DNA of 20,664 bases from Welwitschia mirabilis (GCA_051453625.1 JBOZIK010000001.1:51866467-51887130); one strand, 5' to 3'. Positions 1-10,368 are shown, counted from the first letter of the stretch. Translations and numbers: made by a program. Notes: generated by a model not told the origin, from the letters alone.

Positions 1-35
1 CATCATTTTGTGGACCTGCACCTTTCATTTATTTA

Positions 36-461
36 TTTTTTTTTTTTGAAAAAAGTATGTATATTAAACTAGGAAATGTACATCAGGGAGCGAAACTGTC
101 CGAGACCAACAGTAGAACTGAACTGTTCATAACAGAGAAGTAATCTACTAGCTGGTAAAGGGGAACTAAAACAGTAACAGTAGAACTGAACTGTTCATAA
201 CAGAGAAGTAATCTACTAGCTGGTAAAGGGGAACTAAAACAGTAAGCTAAAATGGAGTGAAACCGCACCTTGACAACAACGTAATAAGAAACTACCTATA
301 GGGTTGCAAACACTAGTAGAAACAGATAAAATAAAACATAGAACTGCAGAAAGACGGGGGCGAAGACGCCCCTTAAAACCAGAAATTACAGAGAACTCAG
401 AGTTAGATGGGAGAAGCCATGAAGGGAGAGAATTACAATCCTCTACAGAAAGGAAACATAT
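36..461 (-). repeat. Retroposon-like repeat, copy A (minus strand, runs into gap)
   Basis: On the plus strand a T-run (36-47) is followed by a block reading GAAAAAAGTATGTATATTAA, then a degraded hairpin near 90-100. A second block at 356-460 carries an intact hairpin, GGGGCG-AAGA-CGCCCC at 357-372. Both blocks match one continuous stretch at 6750-6900 (copy B). Read on the minus strand the element ends in an A-tail, which fits the 3' end of a SINE, LINE or other retroposon. Compared with copy B, copy A holds about 260 extra bases between the two blocks, including a perfect 68-bp duplication, and the hairpin segment appears twice. The right end is lost in the gap. No coding region is recognised. 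Its place upstream of the gene's first visible exon suggests it lies in an intron or in the gene's 5' region. The family identity is an inference. Confidence 0.55.
110..245. repeat. Perfect 68-bp tandem duplication
   Basis: Positions 110-177 and 178-245 are identical over all 68 bases, each starting CAGTAGAACTGAACTG and ending AACTAAAACAGTAA. The identity points to a very recent duplication, or to an assembly artefact close to the nearby gap. It sits inside repeat copy A. Confidence 0.95.
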
Positions 462-561
462 NNNNNNNNNNNNNNNNNNNNNNNNNNNNNNNNNNNNNNN
501 NNNNNNNNNNNNNNNNNNNNNNNNNNNNNNNNNNNNNNNNNNNNNNNNNNNNNNNNNNNNN
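462..561. other. Assembly gap (100 N)
   Basis: A run of exactly 100 N, the usual placeholder for a gap of unknown size. It cuts repeat copy A, so the right end of that repeat and the link to the sequence at 562 are unknown. Any reading frame crossing it is meaningless. Confidence 0.99.
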
Positions 562-1567
562 TTAATACTCTCCAAAAGTAAATGACAACTGCCTTAATGC
601 AAATGCACTATATTTTATAATTATAAATTTATGGCAACATGCCTTCCATACGAGTGAGGGAACTGCTTTTTCCCCCTGCTTTAGATGAAGGTATCTATGT
701 GAGATCAATTCTATGTGAGGACATTATCATTCTTCTTCTTCTTCTTCTTCATAAGCCATATCATGATGGACTCTCATCCATAAAATGTTATTTGGATCCA
801 AAATTCCAAATAAGGATGTCAGAGAACAAATGGATGATCATCAAATTCAGTTATGCGTAATTGACCAAGTGCATGGTCATGATGAGCCTTAAAATATGAT
901 GACACACACATATGTATATAAGGTAAGCATGTTTTTTTAAATTAACAAATATTATATATATGTATGATACAATTATTATTTCAAAACTTTATTATATGAA
1001 ATATAAATCATGGACTGAGATAGAATACTTATTTAAGGATAAAGCAGTTGTATGAAAAGTTACATAGAAGATGACATGTCTCTTGGGACTCGCTATTTAA
1101 ATTCATACCAACCAATTGTCAGTGCAAGTGATGATCTTAGGATTTGTTTTCTGTTTTTGATGTGCCTTAAAATTCGGTCAATACCTTGCATATAAGAACA
1201 GATGTTCATCTTGAAAATCCTAGATGTAGGCTTAGTTTGTTTAAACCATTTCATTCCAATCATAATATGTGGATCAGGGATTGAAGAGTGAATGGTTGAC
1301 TATTTTTTATTGAACTAGCCTTTGCCATCGATTATTTATAATTGATTTTATGATTAGTGATGTTCTAGAGAGAGCATATATTCACATTGGATGGTTTGAA
1401 GGAAATATTTGAAACAAATTAAAACATGAGAGAATAAAATAAATTCCTCATTGCTTGAAATAGTGTTTGGCCTTTTGTTTTTCTTATCTTTGTTGTTTTT
1501 GTGTTTACATGATTATTAGCTTAAGTTTATGGTTATGGTTTTTATCTAAATATTTCTTACCTTGCAG
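562..1567. other. Probable intron or 5' gene region without recognised exons
   Basis: This stretch is AT-rich and I see no WD40 coding segment in any frame, although the first visible exon at 1568 begins in the middle of a WD repeat and must be joined to an upstream exon. The stretch ends in a T-rich tract and CTTGCAG (1561-1567), a good splice acceptor. A (TTC)7 microsatellite lies at 730-750. A 73-codon open frame at 639-860 encodes nothing recognisable. Most likely this is the right part of a long intron that also contains repeat copy A. Confidence 0.6.
730..750. repeat. (TTC)7 microsatellite
   Basis: Seven uninterrupted TTC units in the presumed intron. Trinucleotide pyrimidine repeats like this are common in plant introns and often length-polymorphic. 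Confidence 0.9.
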
Positions 1568-4331
1568 ATAAGAGTTTGGGACACATCAAATATGTCTTGT
1601 ATCTGTATAGCAGCTGGGCATATGGGTGCTGTTGGAGCAGTTTGTTTTTCAAAGAAGACTAAAAACTTCTTTGCCAGTGGAAGCAGGTTGGAAGATAACT
1701 ATTCATTAATGATTTGACCTTTATCATTGGAAATTTATAAGTGACTTTTTAACATACTGTTGTAAATAAAGCATCATTCTAGGCATGTGAACCTTCATCA
1801 TAGGTTTGTGGCTATAGTCGTGTAGTTTTTCTTTTAAAACTGTTACGTGAAATTGAGAACCCTGTCTGGTATAACAGGGCTAACTATTCCTATGTTGATT
1901 AGTATTTATTTATGTATTGTCCTAATCACAGTAAAGAACTAAAAATGTGGTAGGATAATGATAGACAAGCATGGATAACTTGATTGTTCAAATGTTTCCT
2001 TGACTTTATGCTGAACTCAGCAATCATGATAACTGAATACTGGTTTTTTCTGTTTTCTTTTTTTGAACTTCTTTTGTTGTAACTTTCATTGTTTGTTCTG
2101 AATGATTATTTTTGTTTTGCATGGCTTTGGAAATTTCTTATTTTCTGGTTTCTAATGTCTCTGTCTAATATTATAGTGATCGGACAATCAAGGTGTGGAG
2201 CTTCAGTACTGCTCTTGCTTCTAGTGCGGAGAAAGTGCCAATAAAGCTCTTTTCACAAGCCACTGTTGCTGCTCATGAAAAGGATATCAATTCCTTAGCT
2301 GTTGCACCAAATGATAGTCTTCTATGTAGTGGTTCACAGGTATGTTCTAGGTTCAAATTTTAATTGAAGGACACATTTTTGAGGAACGATAACTAATGTC
2401 TCACTTGAACAGGATCGTACAGCTTGCATATGGAGACTTCCAGATTTAGTTCCTCTACAGGTGCTGAAAGGTCATAAAAGAGGAGTCTGGTGTGTAGAGT
2501 TCTCTCCAGTGGATCGATGTGTGATGACAGCATCTGGGGACAAGACCATAAAAATTTGGTCTTTGTCAGATGGATCTTGTTTGAAAACATTTGAAGGGCA
2601 TACTGCCAGTGTATTACGTGCTTCTTTCATTTCCCGTGGAACACAGTTTGTTTCCTGTGGTACAAATTTTGTGAACTACATGCTTAAAATTATCCATTAA
2701 TGTATGCTCTTCACGTGGCCATCCTTTTGCTGACCTGTCTGAACCTATGTTACAGGTGCAGATGGTTTGGTAAAGCTATGGACAATAAAGTCCAATGAAT
2801 GTATTGCTACTTTTGACCAGCATGAGGACAAGGTTAGTCCTATGTTTTTTTTTGAAGCATTAGTTTTGCATTATAGCCAGGGATTATTTTATATCCCTAC
2901 TTAATTGCTTTCAGTTAGCCCTGCTTAATTGTACAAACTTTTCATTTGAGCCTTTAACTGAAAAGCTTTTTTATGGTTGTTTTTTAACATGACGAAGGTA
3001 TGGGCCTTGGATGTTGGTAAGAGCACAGAAACGCTTGCAACAGGAGGTGGTGATTCTCTTGTGAATTTGTGGCATGATTGCACTGTTGCTGATGAAGAGG
3101 AAGAGTTCACGAAGCAGGTGTGTTTAATGACCCAAAGAACACTTATCACTGCCATGTTCTCTATTCATGCAGTTGCTTCAGTGACATTAACTTATGCTAA
3201 CATATAGAGTAATATTAAAAAGGAAACCCAAGATGCTCTATTGACGGTCTTTATGGCCTATAGTGACTGGAAATTTGTTCTAACTTGATTCATTAAGAAC
3301 AGGAGGCGGCGGCATTGAAAGACCAGGAATTAAGTAATGCATTGGCAGATACTGACTATGTGAAAGCTATTCAACTTGCATTTGAGTTAAGGAGGCCTTA
3401 TAAGCTGCTTAATATTTTTTCAGAACTTTACAGGTTGGTTATGATTTTACATCTCTTTTCTTTGGAGTCCTCACCAAGAGATTTCTGACCAAGCTAAACT
3501 TTTCAGCAAAGAAAATGGTGAACACCAGACACAGACAGTATTAGGCCAGCTGGGAGATGAACAACTTAGATTACTTTTAGAGTATGTCCGAGAGTGGAAT
3601 ACGAAGCCAAAGTATTGCCATATTGCACAGTATTTACTCTTCAACTTCTTCAGTGTTTTCCCTTCTTTGGAAATTTTAAAGGTATGCTGTGGCTGCACCC
3701 ACATTACAGGCCTCACATGTTTTTCTTGTTCTTAGTGTCTTTGGAAATAAATGTTGATCACTTTTTGTGACAGGTACGAGGTATTAGTGAGCTTTTAGAG
3801 GGTCTTATACCATACTCCCAGCGACACTATAGCCGGATAGACCGGCTATTGAGAAGTACTTTTTTATTAGATTACACTCTTTCAGCAATGTCAGTTCTCG
3901 ATCCTCAAGAAGAGAATGTGGTTATGCAAAGAAATGAAACTGTAAGGGATCACATGGCTAACCACAATAGGATTTCAGTTTCAAGTCATTCTCTTCAAAA
4001 CTTGAGTACTGCAGGTCAGAGTAAGGATAGAGTATCACAAATGCAGGGAAAAGAAGATACTGATTGTCCAGACACTGAAAATTGCAAACATCTTGACAAT
4101 GTTGAGACTGAGGGTATTCCAAATGGTGAGGATGTAACCCCTCATACATCATCTAAGGGCAGCCTTAAAAGGAAGAAGTCTGAAGGTCATAGATCAGAGA
4201 CTAGAAAAAGGAAGGACTCTGAAGGTCAGAGATCAGAGACAGCAAAAAGGAAGAAGATGAAAGCAAGCAGAAGAAGCAGCACCACTGGAAGGCTGTATAC
4301 AAATGCAGTCTCTTTGCCTGTCGAAGCGTAA
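1568..4331 (+). CDS. TOZ: UTP13/TORMOZ-type WD40 nucleolar protein, 3' part (8 exons)
   Basis: Exons: 1568-1686, 2177-2339, 2413-2659, 2756-2832, 2998-3117, 3303-3433, 3507-3681 and 3774-4331 (stop TAA 4329-4331). All seven introns are GT-AG, 73-490 bp long, and all phases agree, giving 529 visible residues. The product is a subunit of the UTP-B module of the SSU processome, which acts in early pre-18S rRNA cleavage in the nucleolus; the plant gene is needed for embryo cell-division patterning (family knowledge). Visible residues 1-4 end one WD blade. Five more blades follow, with GH/AH...W signatures ending at W47, W101, W143, W185 and W227. The Utp13 C-terminal domain spans about 243-387 and includes [11 protein letters not shown] and [14 protein letters not shown] polar tail ends in a lysine/arginine-rich nucleolar-type signal at about 473-510. 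The Arabidopsis protein is roughly 870 residues, so about 40% of the N-terminus lies upstream of the window. The gene shows no decay, unlike all sequence to its right. Confidence 0.93.
4170..4247 (+). repeat. 39-bp in-frame tandem repeat in the UTP13 tail
   Basis: Two 39-bp units (4170-4208 and 4209-4247) encode the 13-residue repeats [13 protein letters not shown] and [13 protein letters not shown], followed by RKKMK, the start of a possible third unit. The repeat alternates basic clusters with acidic/serine segments in the C-terminal tail and probably forms or enlarges the nuclear/nucleolar localisation signal. The length keeps the frame, so copy number could vary without breaking the protein. 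Confidence 0.9.
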
Positions 4332-5200
4332 TTTCTTACAAAGAGGTTGGATGTTCGTACTCACTGCAGTGGCCGAGAAATTGGTGCAACTTTCTTTGGT
4401 TTCTTTGGGCCTTGTCTAAAATATTGACATTACTGGGAGGGGGTTGCTGCACACCAAGATTTCCATTCCCTTATTCTCGAGGGGAAAATTGGCATGGCTT
4501 ATGAGTGGTGACATTGGAGATTTACCTTATTGTTGTATGTATGTCCACACTTTTTGATGGCACTAGCTTCAATTGTAGCCAAATTTGTGATGTCAAACAC
4601 TTTCAAGCTCCGCTGGAAGGATTTCTATGGCATGAAACCAAATGTAATTTAACGGGAAAACAGACAGGCAGAACAGTTACTCCCCCTTTTCATTTCTGGT
4701 AAACTGTTTGTGATAGTTTTCTGATCTGTTGGAATCATTGGCCGTGGAATTTGAGTCATGTTTTAGTTCTTTAGTTTTAACCCAACCCCTTAGAGTGCCT
4801 GTTGCGAAGGTCAAACATTTCCACATGCTACTGTCATTTTTTTGCCTAACTGCTCATCCAAATTGCTGCCAAAGAAATTGTCATAATCAGAGTATGAAAC
4901 ATGCTGATATTAGAAAACTTGCAATTTGTATGGAGAGAATTTTTTTCGATGATTTCAATTGATTATTATCAGTAAGAGGCTCAAGGTTAGCTCTCCGATT
5001 CATTATTATCACCTGGTATAACTTTTTTAAATGAGGTCGATTGATTATTTTCAGTAAAGGTTAACCCTCTTATTCATGATCATCACTTGGTGGATGTCTA
5101 ATGGGAAAAAGGAACAGGTTTTTCGAAGATAATTTATGACAATTTCTTTTTGAATCTTACATGTAAATAAATTCTAAAGGTTATGGAGGACAGTAGAACG
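4332..5200 (+). other. 3' UTR and downstream flank of the UTP13 gene
   Basis: Sequence after the stop codon is less AT-rich than the transposon region and holds no conserved coding sequence. Two short open frames at 4505-4702 and 4729-4962 give unrecognisable peptides and look like chance. The first clear AATAAA I find is at 5166-5171, a candidate poly(A) signal, but plants use weak signals and the true end may be earlier. An imperfect duplication lies at about 4941-5095. Confidence 0.6.
4941..5095. repeat. Imperfect tandem duplication, period about 82 bp
   Basis: The segment from 4958 (ATTGATTATTATCAGTAA...) recurs from 5040 (ATTGATTATTTTCAGTAA...). Matching flanks continue on both sides: TTTTT-GAT-GA upstream, and GGTTA, CTCT, ATTCAT and ATCAC downstream. 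The copies have diverged by substitutions and small indels, so this is an old local duplication in the 3' flank. Confidence 0.65.
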
Positions 5201-5242
5201 TGGCGAAAATCATCAAAGAATATGCACAAAACTTCCATGATA

Positions 5243-5315
5243 GTCAAATTTATATTTCATAAAAGTAAAATCTTGGTAGGTCAAATTTGTATTTCATAAA
5301 GTAAAATGTTGGTAG
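5243..5315. repeat. Short tandem duplication, period 37 bp
   Basis: Positions 5243-5279 and 5280-5315 match except for one single-base indel and two substitutions. Each starts GTCAAATTT and ends TTGGTAG. No function is apparent. Confidence 0.85.
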
Positions 5316-6389
5316 AAGTGTGGGATTTCTTTAAAGAGAACATGTATTTTTAAAAAATGAACTTTGTAAATTAATAGAAAATGAAACTTTATGGCTATAA
5401 AAATCCTAATTGATCTATTGTTAGCAAATCTATCTACTTAATCAACTTATAGAACAGAAGTGAGCAGGAATATAAGAAAGCCAATAAATTTATGATGAAA
5501 ATTTTCTTAAAAAAAATAGTTAGCATTAAAATAGTGAATTTAGCAAAATCACTTTTAAGAGTGTGAATGATTGTGTCTTGTTCAACAATTAGAAAAAATA
5601 TTTAAAAAAAGAATATATAGCCATTTTGAATTGAGGATTTTATGACAAAATGGAGGACACCCAAACTTGGACCAAAATAATTCTAATGCTAGTAATTGTG
5701 AATAAACATTCATTTATGGAGTAGACTAAAACTTACTTTAAAAATGATTCTAATGTAAGTGACTAGGAATAAATATTCATCTCTACTACTACAATATGAG
5801 ATGAAAGTTATGTCAAATAGAAAATAAGTTTTCATTCTTTTATGAAAATATTATTGTGAAGATGGTAATGGAAGCTGTGTCTATTCATTTACAAATAAAA
5901 ATTAAGACTTCATTGTTTCGAACGTAATGTTGGCTTCATTCTATGGTACAAGCAATGAGCATTAGAAGACTATGAATTGTCGTTAAAAGTAAAAAGGTGA
6001 TATGATTTTAGACATTTTAGATTTGCCCTTTTTTTTGCCCAGTGGTACAAGTTGATTGAATTGACTTTGAAGAAACATTCACCTATATTAAAAGAATAAA
6101 AATGCTTAAGCTCCTTGTTCATATTGTTGTGTAGATAAGATGGAAGCTATGTGAAATAGGCATGAGGGCTATGTCACTGTTAAAGTAACTTAAAAAGTAT
6201 TTTTTACAATTATGCCCCAAAAGATGTTAGACCAAATTCTATGCCATTCATCTTGATTTGAATTGTACAGATGGAAAGAACTTGATCCCATATGTTTTTG
6301 TAAGTTAATGGGAAAACTACAACATATGGTTAAATTACCTTTCAAATTGATGAACTAGATTGGAATGGATATTTATTCCAAGATCTTTC
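5316..6389. other. AT-rich intergenic sequence, no gene seen
   Basis: No open frame of note and no recognised domain. A loose repeat of about 70 bp is visible near 5680-5790 (ATTCTAATG...GAATAAA-ATTCAT twice). Since a copia RNase H remnant follows directly at 6390 on the plus strand, part of this stretch may be the unrecognisable reverse transcriptase of the same element, but I cannot show it. Confidence 0.5.
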
Positions 6390-6725
6390 ATAACATTTAC
6401 AATGTTTCTTGGAGAATACTTACCCATAAAAGACAATTCAAGATTTCTATTAAATGTGAATGTTGAATATCAAATTATAGATCAAACTTCAATGAGATCT
6501 CATTGTTGAGAGATTTATTGATTGATATAAAGTTGAAATTGCCTATCAAGCTTCACAATGATGATATTGAGTAACATGTGCTTTAATCCAACTCATAGGT
6601 ATATAGATGTAACTTGTCATGCTATAAAGGAGGATGTGAATGAGAAAACAATTTGATCCCATTTATATCAAACATAACACAATGTTGTAGATAGATTGAA
6701 AGAATCGCTCAGAACTAAATTCTCT
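6390..6725 (+). pseudogene. Ty1/copia RNase H remnant
   Basis: The frame from 6390 is open for 39 codons and holds MFLGEYLPIK and VEYQIIDQT, which align with the copia RNase H segments FLGxNLISWKSKKQ and AEYRAxA. After frame shifts, IKLKLPIKLHNDD (about 6530-6565) and YIDVTCHAIKEDVNEK (about 6600-6650) match the conserved LHCDN and HIxVxCHxxREKV motifs near the end of copia Pol. Several stops and shifts break it, so it cannot work. It marks an old Ty1/copia element on the plus strand that repeat copy B cuts off or follows. The LTRs are not recognised. Confidence 0.72.
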
Positions 6726-6749
6726 AGATTCATTTAAGGATAAAAGACC

Positions 6750-6905
6750 TTTTTTATTTGAAAAAAGTATATATTAAACTAGGAAGTGTACATCTGGGGC
6801 GAAAACGCCCCTTGAGACCAGAAGTTATAAAAAAACTCAATTTTAGAGGAGAATAGACATGAAGGGGGAGAATTATAGTCCTCTACAGAATGGGAACATG
6901 TTACC
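6750..6905 (-). repeat. Retroposon-like repeat, copy B
   Basis: The same unit as at the left edge of the window. On the plus strand it has a T-run at 6750-6755, GAAAAAAGTATATATTAA, ACTAGGAAGTGTACATC, and a perfect hairpin GGGGCG-AAAA-CGCCCC at 6796-6811. CTTGAGACCAGAAGTTAT, a GAAGGGGGAGAATTA block and CCTCTACAGAA follow. Reading on the minus strand, the A-tail is at the 3' end. Copy B lacks the 260-bp internal expansion of copy A, so it is probably closer to the basic form. The left boundary follows the copia remnant directly; the right boundary is not clear and the repeat may extend to about 7000. Confidence 0.6.
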
Positions 6906-7150
6906 ATGGTTATGTTCGAGGAGAAATCTGCCCAGATCATCAGAGAGAACTTCAAATGCTTGATTTATATCCTTAAATTCTTCAGCACCTGTCAGCCAAT
7001 TGTATTACCAATCTACTCAACTAAAAGAAAATCAATAATAAACATAGAATTTACAATAACCATAGAAAATCTAAGAATAAACATATACAAAACAATATTA
7101 AAATCAAAACAGAATCAAAATTGAAATCCAACTTAAAGACCTAGAAGAAA
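6906..7150. other. Sequence of unclear origin between repeat B and the gypsy gag
   Basis: An open frame of 72 codons (6906-7124) exists, but its right half is simple A-rich sequence and its product is not recognised. The left part may be a continuation of repeat copy B. No LTR or primer binding site for the gypsy element was found here. Confidence 0.4.
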
Positions 7151-7263
7151 TTTCACAAATTTAAGCATACTATTGACCCAAATCCTTTTAACTTTGTTGA
7201 ATAAGGAGTAACTTAATTTTCTTTAATTAAAGAAAATGATCCTAATTTCTCTAGATCAAAAAA

Positions 7264-7383
7264 TTATGATGAGTTAAAATATTGTGAGTACCATAAAATT
7301 AGGGGTCGTCACATTGAAAACCATTTCAACCTAAATACATTATCTAACACATCATTAAGAACAAAAGACATATTAAGTTTGAC
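7264..7383 (+). pseudogene. Gypsy gag fragment
   Basis: A 39-codon open stretch contains YCEYHKIRGRHIENHFNL, which aligns with the Y-C-x-Y-H...G-H-x-x-E-x-C-x-x-L signature found near the end of plant Ty3/gypsy Gag. The expected later cysteine reads as H or N here. It ends at a stop in SLT*. A further weak match, KNPFPY (about 7425), resembles the N-P-(L/F)-P-N-H stretch between gag and protease. It is non-functional. Confidence 0.6.
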
Positions 7384-7867
7384 ATAATTCTCATTGTAGT
7401 GAATGAGCAACTTAAAATTCACAAAAATCCATTTCCTTATTAAACTTCTACAACATAGTCATCACAATAATTCATAATGGTATCACTTCTTTCCCAATTT
7501 GGGTGATTTATAATCAAGCCAAGAAGTCTTTAACATGAATTATCTGAAAAAGCAAAGAGAAGTTAAAATCTTTAGTTTGAATGGAATATTCTCAAAAATG
7601 TCTTATCCCTCAACTTAGTGTATAATTGAAATTGCATGCATTCAAATTATAGGAAGCATATTGTTACCTTTCTTCGTTAATTAGAAACTCTGAGTCTCAT
7701 AAGCAATCTTTTAAAAGATTATGCAAGGAATAACTGAATCTAAAATTACCTCTAAAATAAGAATATACCTCAAAGCAAGTTAATATCTAAAAGAGTCACA
7801 AAGGTCAAGAAGTAATTCAATTTCAACCTTAATAAATTTCCTCTACTTCCAAAAGACCATAGTAAAT

Positions 7868-8225
7868 AGACCATCCTACATCTTAGTAAACATTAAACCC
7901 ACCAAACTAGATAGGACCTTTGAAAGTTATGGAACTAAGTTAAATGTGATTGGTTCATCTTTCTTTGATAAGCTTCACATATGGCATCCATTAGATTCAA
8001 GAAATATCATAATGATTAGAGGCTTTGATGATCGAAAAGATAAATCAAGGGAAATGATTATCTTATCAGTTAAGGTAGCTTAAAATGTAAAAAACACTAA
8101 ATTCCATATGATTAATAATGTAGCAACTTTTAAGTTGCTACTAGGACTTTCATAAATCATGGACATTGGGGTAATCATATCTTTACCTCATCAAAGATTA
8201 AAACTTATTAGATCAAAGACCTAAG
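7868..8225 (+). pseudogene. Gypsy aspartic protease and linker remnant
   Basis: The frame is open for 71 codons (7868-8080) and continues in the same frame past single stops to 8225. ESYGTKLNVIGSSFFDKL occupies the place of the (V/I)D-x-G-S-x-x-N-(V/I)(I/L)P active-site loop, and IRGFDDRKDKSREM matches the IRGFDG...GE segment. LLLGLS and LPHQRLKL match the LLGRPWI...S-x-(L/Y)HQ-x-(V/I)K(F/L) linker that follows protease in plant gypsy Pol. The catalytic D-(S/T/N)-G is not intact. Confidence 0.7.
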
Positions 8226-9125
8226 TGCCATAAGAAAGAAACCACATAGTGGCAAATGTAAAAGCTTATTTCCCATCATCATCCCCAATGTTAAAAAAAT
8301 GAATTATCCCCTTTTTACACGTTAAACATGATGGAGTAGAGCCTTATAAGATGAAGGTCTTATAAATTCCTAATGCACAACTATTAGATTTAGGATATAT
8401 TTCTTTTATTTGTGATGATTTTCCTACTAACTTATAATCTTTCTCTTCCAAAGTAACAAAAAAAAAGTATGTTATAAATTGAACACTTCTTAGGTTTCTT
8501 TTAATTCTTTTCATTAGAGTAATTTATCACATTCACTTATATTTTCATTTCATTCAGAAACTTGATCTCTATTCCTTACCTTAGTCTTTATCTTTGTAGG
8601 GTCCCATGATGAAGATTTTAATGAGTTCCCCTTTACATGTCAACTTTGTTAGTTAATCTTTTAAAGGGATGTTGATTTTAACCTTGTGAACTTTAAGTAT
8701 AGAGAATCCTTAGAAAATAATTATGTCCTCTTAAATAAAGAATAGAAAACTAAAAACATCAAATCATATGAAACAATAAAATTCCATAAGATAAAATCAT
8801 CTTTTGCAAAACAAAAAAATGTTAAAACACACAATTTTTCGGTAGATCCCACTAATCATGAAATATTACCTAAGATCAATTAACATTTATTACAGCAAGT
8901 TAAATATGAACTCAAAAGTGTGTTGTCATTTAATAAATACATTTTCTTCTAGTATTAGAAGAATATGCCATGTATTAGTATGTTCATTATCATGCATAAC
9001 ATTATTTTAAAAGAAACTTTAATCCTAGTGAGGTAAAAGATTAGCGAACTTAACTCTCATCTAACATTGGTAGTTAAACAAGATATGGAATGTCTTTTAA
9101 CTACTAGTTTCATCTAACCAGTAGA
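8226..9125. other. Decayed linker between protease and reverse transcriptase
   Basis: Expected to correspond to the Pol spacer before reverse transcriptase. Only scattered short matches are seen: acidic residues near 8600-8640 (DEDFNEFP) and an EEYAM-type segment at about 8955 that could be the (W)SYxDMPG region. Stops are dense in all frames. No separate gene is seen. Confidence 0.5.
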
Positions 9126-9700
9126 ATATTCATATTAACTATTAAACGTGGTGGTTATTTTAATGGTCAAATTAGGATTTATATGGATTATCATGACTTA
9201 AATAAGATAACTTTGAAAGATGATTACCCTTTGTTAAACATTAATATCCTGGTTGAGAACATTGCTAGATATGAGATTTTATCATTTATGGATGGTCATT
9301 TAGGTTATAATTAAATTTTTATCAAATCATAAAGATCAACACAAGACCATCTTTATAACATGTTAGCCCCTTTTCTATTATGTCATGATTCCTTTTGGAT
9401 TAAAGAATGTTGGTGCAACATACTAATGAGCAATGACACACATATTTTATAACATAGTACATAAAAATGTAGAATATTATGTTAACAATGTTGTAATTAA
9501 ATCAAAAGCAATAGTTGATCACACAAATTACTTGAATAGTTTTTTAAATAAGAAAGGTAATGTAATCTACATTTGAATCCAAAGAAATGTGCTTTTGGTG
9601 TGCCATCAAGAAAACACTTAGATTTGATGGTATTAAAATAAGGAATAGAAATTGAACCTAAAAAGATTGAAGCAATCACCGACATGTCATTAAATCATAA
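9126..9700 (+). pseudogene. Gypsy reverse transcriptase remnant
   Basis: Open frame 9126-9311 (62 codons) carries NGQIRIYMDYHDLNK, DDYPLLNINILVENIA and LSFMDGHLGYN, which match the (V/I)R(M/I)C(V/I)DYRDLN, D-x-(F/Y)PLP-x-ID and FMDG(F/Y)SGYNQ blocks of plant Ty3/gypsy reverse transcriptase. After frame shifts, MPFGLKN appears on one frame near 9388, and YYVNNVVIKSK at 9475-9507 lies where the (Y/F)VDD(M/I) active site belongs: both aspartates are asparagine. LNPKKCAFGV (about 9575) matches the LNPxKC-x-FGV thumb motif. It is dead, with several stops and shifts. Confidence 0.88.
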
Positions 9701-10300
9701 TTTGAAAGAATTATGAACTACACAAGATAAATTATAAGTAATCCATTAATTCATTTTAACATTCATGGATCGATGTGAATCATTTATAAATCTACTCAAG
9801 AAAGAGAAATAGTTGAAATCAGATGAAAATTGTCAAAAGGTTTTTATAAAATCAAGAAATATTTAACATGTATCCTTATTCTAACTCCACCTAAATTTGA
9901 TTGACCTTACTACCTTTACTTGGGATATACACCATTGTCAATTAGTGCAATGATCTTTTAAAGGGAAAAAATACATTGAGATCACCTAATTTACTACATT
10001 AGTAGAACGTTACGTTGACATGATAGACATGATACTAATGCAGAAAAGGCATGATTAAGTTTAGCTTTTTCTTCATAAAAGTTTTATCATGACATGATGG
10101 CTAATAAGATAATTATAATCACCCACCAAAATTTACTTAAACATCTCCTTGAATATTCTATTAGTAGTACATGATTGACCCAATGGGCATCAATCCTTAC
10201 TAAAAATAACTTAGAATTTCAATCCTAAAAGCCACTAAAAGGAAAGTTTATAGTAGAAAAAATGGTAAATCTATTAATAAAATTTAAAGGTAAAAGCATT
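9701..10300 (+). pseudogene. Gypsy RNase H (first) remnant
   Basis: Across several frames I read LTPPKFD (about 9885), IYYISRTL (about 9985), NAEKA (about 10037), ANKIIIITHQNLLKHLLEY (about 10100) and TQWASILT, then KPLKGKFIVEKMV (about 10230). These match, in order, the L(T/S)xPPVLxxP, IYY(L/V)SRxL, Y-x-x-x-EK-x-x-LA, V-x-TDxPLK-x-(I/L)L and R-x-x-x-KGQA(L/V)ADF(I/L) landmarks of plant gypsy RNase H. The order is collinear with the reverse transcriptase. It is broken by many stops. Confidence 0.75.
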
Positions 10301-10368
10301 AATGAATCTGACCAATTTTTTGATGATAAATCTATGTCAATAAAATACAAAAGGATTGTAATGCTATG

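Noticed and set aside
639-860. 73-codon plus-strand open frame before the first UTP13 exon
   Set aside because: No WD40 residues, a low-complexity leucine run from the TTC microsatellite, and no match to the expected preceding blade. Probably intron.
4505-4962. Two short open frames after the UTP13 stop (65 and 77 codons)
   Set aside because: No recognisable domains, in the 3' UTR position, and length compatible with chance.
6906-7124. 72-codon plus-strand frame after repeat copy B
   Set aside because: The second half is A-rich simple sequence; the first half is probably antisense to the repeat. No known protein family.
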